In this document: piece by piece, positions 56,721 to 64,000 of the stretch
Layout of the letters: the number at the start of each line of letters is the position of its first letter
Numbering within the stretch: position 1 is the stretch's first letter
NCBI RefSeq assembly: GCF_004210375.1
Contig: NC_134831.1
Span: forward strand, 124,001-188,000
Reading direction: 5' to 3'
DNA length: 64,000 nucleotides
Source: Tachypleus tridentatus
Lineage: Eukaryota; Arthropoda; Merostomata; Xiphosura; Limulidae
Translations under genes and position numbers: made by a program
The notes under the pieces: generated by a model
Seen by the model: the letters and a program-made list of their open reading frames with translations, nothing else
Told to the model about the DNA's origin: nothing
The model's database searches: none

Positions 56721-59700
56721 AAAACACAACTTGTGCAAGCTACACTTAAACAAGAAATAGAAAAGAATTGACTAACAATGATGTCACAAAACAAAACTGT
56801 GTGTGTTACTAATTGTAAAGAGCTTAACATTGAAATGGTTATATTTTTCACTGATGAGTAAATTATATCTGCTTGCCAAAACTGTTAATCTAGGTTAACA
56901 CACATGACATTAGAAATGTAGCCACTGTTATTATGTACTTCCACAATGCACAATATGTGACTTAGCATACACCCAGATTCTTCTTTTCTCTATGGGAGAA
57001 GGGGTTAGTAATGGCATACTAGTGTGCGTGCATGCGCGTGCATGCGTGGTGTGTGTACACATACATGCACTATCTTCTATACCTTCTCTCATTTTGTTTC
57101 GTTAACAGCACTGGTTGAAATGTTTCATGAACGTTTGTATTAATTTATCACTTCTTTCTTTACTATGTTCTACTATTAACTTATTTTTGAAATTTAGGAC
57201 TAGACTAAATCTTTTAAGCCAGTTGAAACTTGCAATGGCATAATTAAGATTATGTACAACTAATATATTGTAATCCTTCTCAGTTTCTTTTATAATACTG
57301 TATATTCCTAGTCACAATTGGTAACAAATGGTATGTTAACTTAGATAAGTTATTCACTGTATTAATTTTTAGTTCTTAGTTACCTTAAGCAGCCTGCCTC
57401 AACCACAAGTTTTTGATTATAACATTTCCACAAAGCACACACTTTGGCTTAGCATGCAACATTTCAGTAACATGTCATTAATTTTAAAGGACTGTACATT
57501 GTTTGACTTAGCATGCAACACACTAAAGTAACATGCTGTGACTTTGACAAGAATGTACTTTTGTTTTTTTGGTAGTCATGGTAATAAGGTGCAAACCATG
57601 AAACAGCAGATCTGATCAAACTGAAGAATGGTCTTCAAATATTTTTTTGTAGAAAAAACAACAAAACATTTAAATAGTGTTTTGAACACACTTCAGCTTT
57701 ATATCAACAGTTAGCTCCAGAATACAACAATGGAAATGTTTCAGTGTTCAACACAGAGTCAAAAGTGTACTCTCAAAAGTTTGCCAAGTCAGTTAACTTT
57801 CATATAAACTGGTTTGTAGCCAAAGCAAGGTGAGTGTGATCTTACTATTTAGACCTGATTGTCAAATACTTCTCTACCTTACACCAACATTTTTTTCTCT
57901 GAAATATTAGCACATATTTATTCACTTTGCTTGCTGTAAAACCAACACCAATAACCTTTTACTGCTACAAATTCAAAAGCCTCATATATAAAGGTAAAAG
58001 AAAAACATAATAGTAACACATCAACAAGACTCCATCTACTACATTGAGTGTCAATAAGGCCTTCAGCCCAACAGCAAGGCTCAGACACAGTAGTGGTAAA
58101 AATGCTATTTAGATAATGAAATTGTATGAACAACAATTCTTATAAGGTGAGATAAAAATTGCTTGCTAAGTATTTATAATTAATATTTTTATCTTAAACT
58201 TACAATAAAAACTAACAAATGTAAATTTAAGTAATTATGAAAGTGCATGTTAATCATTACCAAGAAAATCAGATCAACCACAAATATTTTCTTGCTATAT
58301 TCTAAACCTCAATAAAAATCCTTTGAGCAAGTTACTTTGCTCTGACAAACTCTGTACAAGTTACTTAGCTCTGCCAAGCAAAGAAAGACAGAGCTGAATA
58401 TGAAAATTGGGGTGTAGCTATTTTTGAAACATGCACAATACATGTTATGTCATACAGGTGATATAACTATCTAATTTAAAGGAAAACTTTCTTTATGTAG
58501 TTGCATTTCCTCCTGAACAAATTAGCCAATCCATACCAAACTTTACGTTATCATAATAGCCCAAAAGCAAACCAAATTCATATTAAACTTTCCTGTGTAT
58601 TGGAAAACAAAATCATTTTACAGAATAACTCCTGTCTTGTTACTGCAGTAGTTATTTTAAATAGCCAAGTTTGAACAAAACCCTCACCACAAGTCAGACT
58701 GAAAATAATATTTACTGTCTTGGCTTGTTTCCCCACAATAACCAGAATACACAGCAATAATATATCCAACTTCAATGCAGAGAATAAAGATCTTACTGCT
58801 GTTTAAGTCTCCTCCTTGGAGAAATGTAGCCTCCTTAACCTACAAAATGTTTAAGATGTTTAAAGTACATTACTAGAACTTCAAAAAGAGATACTGTTAT
58901 GAACTAAAAGTTCATTGTTACTTGTAGACTTTCAGTAGATCTGTTGGATTTTGCCAAGCATAGAGTTTGGTATGTAATTTGCCACTCAGAAAATTAGTCA
59001 AACTGCACATCTACTTTCTTTACATATGAGAGTAAGATAAGAATTAATAATAACACCGTATAGTCTTTAATTCGTGAAGAACAGTATTTAATAACAGTGT
59101 CCATGTGTTTAATGTCACAAAAATACCAATAATAATATAAATTGTGTAATGTTTATTGGTTCAATATTGGTGTCCAGTCAGAAGGCCATAATATTCACTG
59201 GAAACTGCTCCTTAGCAAAGAAGTAATAGCAAGTAATAATCTGGAACTCAATGCTTCAACCTGAATGGATATGATGGTTTAAAGTGAAAGGTTAGACCCT
59301 ATAGAGTGAAGGTTCAATCATCCCTAATTTTGACCTACTGACTAGGAGCAAATTGCTGCCACAAGGGCTCTGTCTGGCTTTTTTATTCAAATAAAGCAAT
59401 TGCTGTTACTTCTCTGACATGCCAACAACTTAAGAGTTCAGTAGCACAACATCTCAAAACTTGGGCTTTTTGCTTCCAGCCCAGCAATCTCGCCATGGCC
59501 AGTATAATGAGGAATGAAATAATTTAACTTATTATTAATTGGTTGTTTGGTTTGGTGTTTTATGGTACAAAGCAACTAGGCTCTCTGCACCAAACATCCA
59601 GTAAAAAGTTAAAGTAAAATTATTAAAATTCATGAAAATAAATTAAGGTAAAACAAAGTTTAATTTTTGAATTAAAAGCATAAATATCATTAAATCCAAT

Positions 59701-59793
59701 TTTTACATCCAGTCTACAGCAGAAAGAGAAAAACTACAGCAATACAAGTTGTAAAGGACTTTCTCTAGCATAACTGTACATATCATAACTAAC

Positions 59794-60044
59794 CAGTAAG
59801 ACTAACAGGTAAGTTCAAAAACCACCATTACTCACCTGAAGTTGGCCTTCCCAGTACTGGTTTCAAGTTATTTAACATTATGGCCATTTTCAGAAAGTAA
59901 TGTAATAAAGTTTTAAAAGTCTTATAACAAAATGTCAATTATAACTTGCCAGGATGACTAACGGGTAGTTCGAACAGCAATGTTAGTCACCTGAAGTTGG
60001 CCTCTCCAGTCCTGGTTTCTAGTTATTTAACATTATGGCCATTT
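59794..60044. repeat. direct repeat in the LINE 3' UTR, two units about 155 bp apart
   Basis: ctcacctgaagttggcct, followed by ccagt.ctggttt and agttatttaacattatggcc, occurs at 59794-59892 and again at 59950-60044. The copy at 25378 does not show the same duplication clearly. Confidence 0.8.
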
Positions 60045-60160
60045 TCTAATTTAAAATTGAACTAGTTGTACTTTGATTCTTAAATGGAAATCACATTAGA
60101 AAAAGAAGGTCTAATGTATAAATTAAAAAACTTAAATAGCATTAAAAAGATTAATGGCCT

Positions 60161-60370
60161 TTAAAAACTAAAAACATTTCTAAGGTGGACTGTGTCACCA
60201 TTGCCAATAACACAGTCTAATGTTATGGATAAACCTTGGAACAGAACATGTTTAAAATGGTGGTGTCGTTGAAAGTCATAATGATGGCAAGACAGTAAAA
60301 GGTGGATTACTCTGACCTGAGTGTTACACAGACAACACATTGGTGCATCAGTCCCCACATAAAAGAACAC
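60161..60370 (-). pseudogene. LINE copy 3, ORF2 C-terminal Cys/His motif
   Basis: Reads CCLCNTQVRVIHLLLSCHHY followed by an aromatic/basic helix. Jockey-type ORF2 proteins end with such a C..C....HLL..C..Y motif after RNase H. A matching block is visible in copy 1 near 25700. Confidence 0.7.
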
Positions 60371-61123
60371 AACAAGTTAAAAAACTGTGACCAACATGCA
60401 GTCCAGTTAGAAAAACTTCTTCTTCGATCCTTATGAAAGCCAAAGTTCAATAGAGGATTTAACTTGGAAAAACTTGTATCCATGTTGCTCATTCCAAGTC
60501 AACTGCCAACTGGCACGAAGCCGAGCCTTCAATACAGGACCATAGTCCATGTATGAAACAGGCACAGCAGTGACAGAGCCAGAGCAGATAGAGTTAGCTG
60601 CAGTGTAGGTGAGCTCATTCCCATGAATACCAATGTCACCTGGTATCTAGAAAAACTGGATAAAAATAGATGTCAAAGAGAAATGGGCGAGTCAGTTTTG
60701 AATATTGGTGAGAACAGTGTGTGAACTAATGTGAAGCAATTTTAGAGCCAGTAGAGAACTAAGCAAGTCAATATAAATAGTACAGTTTGAATACTGCTTA
60801 GCTTCTATGTGATCCAGGGTAAGAGAAATGGTGTACAGTTCAGCAGTGAACACAGAAGCTGTAGAGGGGATTCTTCACGCAACCACCAAATCGCAACAAA
60901 CAATGGCACAGCCCACACAGTCACCTGTATTTGAACCATCTGATAATTAGGATTGGAAAGATGGTTCGAAAGATATTCAGCAAATAGCAGACAGTATTTC
61001 CAATCAGGAGTGTCTTCCTTTCTCAAATGACTTAAAGACAGGTCACAATTGGGGACAATAAGAAGCCCTGGTGGGATGGGCAGACCAGTGGATATGGCAA
61101 TGTTATCCAAAGACAGACCCAAT

Positions 61124-62416
61124 TTATCCAAATATGCCTGGATATGAAGGCCAAAAAAGCGATGGCAGATCATCTGTTCTGAAAAAGCATGGCCCACTGA
61201 GGAAGAAAAAGACAACCCCAGGTGGGATGCTATGGTCATGGAGGATGTTCATTGTTCTTGTACAGTTGACCCATAGCTGCTTGATGTGTGGTATAAAGGT
61301 CAGCTTACAGTCAAAGATAAGCCCCAAGAACGTTGTCTCAGAGACCACAGCCAGCACAACTTCACCAATACGGAGTTCAGGATCAGGGTGAATACTCCGT
61401 TGGCAGCAAAAATGCATGTAAACAGTTTTAGAGAGAAAGAAGTTAAAGCTGTTTGCTATGGTCCACTTCAGTAAATGATTGAGAGCATTCTATAGCTGCC
61501 ACTCAATACACCTCACATTCAACGACTGATATGAGATGCGAAAGTCATCAACATAGAGCCCATCTGCAACAGTAAGAGGGAGTTGTTCAGTGATGACATT
61601 AATCTTTATACTGAAAAGAGTGACACTCAAAACAAAGCCCTAAGAAGTGGAAAGTGTCGAACCCATACGAACTTGGAATCACCTGTTCATTAAAAAATTT
61701 TTAATAAAAATGGGCAAATGGCCACGTAACCCATATACACGGAGGTCTTGCAAAATGCCATACCTCCATGTTGTATCATAAGCCTTCTCAATGTCAAAGA
61801 ATATTGACACAAGATGATGTCATTTGAGAAAGGCTTCTCTGATTAACATTTCAAGTCAAATCAGGCGGTCCATGGTGAAGCATTGTTGTTGAAACCCACA
61901 ATGTGTGGGCAAGAAGAGATTGTTTGATTTGAGGAACCAAACAAGACGAGCATTAACCATCCTCTCTAACATCTTACAAAGACAGCTCATCAAAGCAATT
62001 GGACGGTAGTTTAAAGGAATCTTGGGATCCTTCCAAGGGTAAGAGAAATGTTAGAAAATAGCCTGGCACCAGGCATCAGGAAAAACATTCTTCTGCCAAA
62101 TCCAGTTAAAAACAATCAGAAGAATAGTAAGAGAAGCAGGAGATAGATAGAGCAGCATTTCATCGTGTACATCATCAGGTCCAACTGATGTACTGCCAGA
62201 CCGATGAAGGAACATTCTGAGTTCCACCAGTGTAAAGCGACGATTATAGTCATAGAGACAATCAGCTCGAAAAGAAAGAGGTGATTCCTCTGCCCAAGTC
62301 TTGATGGCTAAGAATGTGGAGGAAGAAGCAGAAGTGCTAGATAACTGGCAAAAGCTTTCACCTGGAGTATCGGCGATGCTCTGGGTGTCAGCTACTTCCT
62401 GGCCATCAGAGAGCAA
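61124..62416 (-). pseudogene. LINE copy 3, reverse transcriptase remnant
   Basis: From 62416 down: SADCLYDYN-like text, STSVGPDDVHDEMLLYLSPA, WQKNVFPDAWCQAIF, then in other frames the catalytic GLYVDDF near 61555 (minus strand) and the thumb-type block VVSETTFLGLIFDCKLTFIP with HIKQL at 61124-61417. YVDD is the metal-binding RT motif. Frame changes between blocks show that it is broken. Confidence 0.88.
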
Positions 62417-62896
62417 GATCGAGAGGGGGACAGAATTATATTGCTCAGTGACCTTTAAAATCTTGTTTCATATGACTTTGGAACTGTTGGTAGAAGATAT
62501 GCTGGTTGTGAACTTAATCCAAGATTGCTTCTGGGATTAAGTCTCAATCAACTAGAACATGCACAGATCTGCTGGAAAGTGATGTGGTTTGAGAGAGTGG
62601 GATACCTACAGAAAGTATCCCAGGCCCGTTTTTGAGCCTTCCGTGCCATGTGGCAGGCAGGATTCCACCACGAAGGAGGATATCATGGAAAAATGTTTAT
62701 GTTTTAGGAATACACTGAACAGCTACTTGTATAATACAGTCAGTCACTGTTGCCACACAGTCATCTATTGATCGCTTACAGACGATGGCAGGATCAAGTT
62801 CTGCGAGAGCAGTGAGAGAGGACCAGTTTGCATGATCCAGCTTCCACTGGGGCATACAGGTTGGGTGGCATCAACCACAGCCAGTCTCTCTCAAAA

Positions 62897-63379
62897 TTAT
62901 AGGAAAATGATCACTGCCTCATGGATTATTGTCAACCTTCCAAGAAAAATGGGAGAGTAATGAAGGGGAGCAAATTGAGAGATCAATAGCAGTAAAGGAC
63001 TGACTAAATGCAGGAAAATAAGTAAAAAACCAGTATTGAAAAGAAAAAGGTTGTGATCAGACAGCATACACTGCAAGGAGTGACCCTTACCATCAATATC
63101 AGCACTTCCCCAGAGGGTAGGATGTCCATTAAAGTCACCCAGGATTAAAAAGGGAGATAGTAACTGTTCAATGAGAGAATCAAGGACTGATTGATCATAG
63201 GTCTCTCCAGGTGACAGGTAGAGAGAACAAACAGTGATGGTATGATCCAAGGAAACACGCACGGCTACAGCCTCCAAGGGTGTGTCGAGTGGCAAAGACA
63301 GGGTGGGCACATGCTGATCAACCAACAGTGCCACCCCTCCATGCACTTGTTCATCACACAGCCTGTCATTTCTGTACAA
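62897..63379 (-). pseudogene. LINE copy 3, APE-type endonuclease, mostly intact
   Basis: The segments GGVALLVDQHVPTLSLPLDT, LYLSPGETYDQSVLDSLIEQ and LSPFLILGDFNGHPTLWGSA are typical of Jockey-type ORF2; GDFN holds metal- and phosphate-contacting residues. The 3' part changes frame before the final SDH motif (LTIIHEAVIIFL). In live elements this enzyme nicks the target DNA to prime reverse transcription. Confidence 0.88.
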
Positions 63380-63604
63380 GGAAAACTGTCAAAAGGTGAC
63401 TGTATCAGCAGGTTTCAGAAATGTTTCCTGTAAGGAAAAACATACAGATGGTAGGAAGCAATCACTGTTTTGATGCCATCCAAATTAGAACGTAAACCTT
63501 GACAGTTCCATTGTATCAAGGTGGCCATTTTTATTTATGTGTAGACAAACTGGATGGAGAACCCTTCTGTTTATGATCACATCTTTTTTCTTTACTGTCT
63601 TTAT

Positions 63605-64000
63605 TCAAGGAAAGTCTATTGACCTCCACGAATCCTGCCCTGGGTCGGTCAATTGGGAAGGTCTTTGCTGTTGGAAGAGGATTCCAGTGAATAAGGACGT
63701 GAATGAATGATTGTTGTGCATCTTGGGGAGGGAGAAGAAGATGTATCCAAGGAAATGCCTGTACCTAGAACCAAAGGATGTGAATCTTGGGGTTTGTTGG
63801 AATGTAAGTATGGGACAGAGATGGTGTTGAAGTTGATTCATCAACTGTTTTAACCATAAAGGTCAAAAGACTTTTCATTTGTTTTCAGAACAATTCTTTT
63901 GGAAGCAGAGAGAGATCCGTCTGCACTTCCACTGTAGTAGCGGAATGAAGTGCAGAGGTATACATCCGAGATGAAGTGGTGAACATCAACTATCAAGCCT
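63605..64000 (-). pseudogene. LINE copy 3, ORF1 C-terminal part
   Basis: The region matches the Ser/Pro-rich ORF1 end of copy 1 (28068-28406): compare gcacttccactgtagtagcg at 63924 with gcacttccactatggcaatg at 28342. The rest of ORF1 lies beyond the window. Confidence 0.65.

Larger units (their letters stand above)
54335..59540 (-). other. RhoGAP intron 1 (part)
   Basis: Holds a Penelope-like fragment (about 55030-55210), a degenerate 62-bp array (55872-56308), one family 2 SINE and a purine/pyrimidine alternating run at about 57021-57062 (GTGTGCGTGCATGCGCGTGC). The missing first exon was searched for by its expected protein start and not found. Other parts are AT-rich and unrecognised. Confidence 0.6.
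59541..64000 (-). mobile_element. Jockey-type LINE, copy 3, runs past the right edge
   Basis: The longest copy here. From low to high coordinates (3' to 5'): 3' tail hairpin at 59560-59600, a duplicated 3' UTR segment, the ORF2 C-terminal Cys/His motif, RNase H-like region, RT and APE endonuclease, and the end of ORF1 at about 63605-64000. The APE part is open for 160 codons but the RT has several breaks, so it is probably inactive. It is the best of the three copies for a family consensus. Confidence 0.88.

Noticed and set aside
58802..58844. Minus-strand block with gtag acceptor-like and gtaaga donor-like ends as the missing first RhoGAP exon
   Set aside because: In the phase needed for exon 2 it has a stop and no likeness to the expected BAR N-terminus.

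Overview
The window is animal nuclear DNA: AT-rich, intron-rich, with GT-AG introns from about 0.4 to at least 5.8 kb and many interspersed repeats. The protein-coding genes are arthropod-like. I recall the abundant tRNA-headed SINE from horseshoe crab (Xiphosura) sequence, so a chelicerate is my best guess. That rests on memory of the repeat, not on a search.

Left part, plus strand. Bases 6-296 are the last coding exon of a Rac1-type small GTPase, followed by a long AT-rich 3' region. Bases 8240-12823 hold a complete four-exon gene for a divergent actin of 376 residues. SINE copies lie upstream of it, in its third intron and downstream, including one SINE nested inside another with a clear target-site duplication.

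Right part, minus strand. From 54334 down to about 23774 runs a BAR plus RhoGAP plus proline-rich protein of the ARHGAP17/ARHGAP44 (RICH) family. I could place 15 coding exons whose phases all agree. The first exon (BAR N-terminus) is not seen and probably lies beyond 64000. The long last exon carries one frame break at a run of six A, after which about 145 more codons of the same character follow. Proteins of this family stimulate GTP hydrolysis by Rac1 and Cdc42, so a GTPase, an actin and a likely regulator of that GTPase lie in one 64 kb stretch. This may be chance.

The introns of the RhoGAP gene hold most of the mobile DNA: three copies of a Jockey-type LINE (all minus strand; one runs off the right edge), a decayed hAT transposon, a Penelope-like fragment, five copies of a second SINE family, foldback elements with hammerhead-ribozyme-like cores, and several minisatellites. 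The most structured are a 41-bp array whose unit is two small hairpins and an 81-bp array interrupted by a LINE. The LINE and both SINE families share a 3'-tail stem-loop with paired changes, which suggests that the SINEs use the LINE machinery. No CRISPR array, operon or prokaryotic signal is present, and no functional tRNA or rRNA gene was seen.
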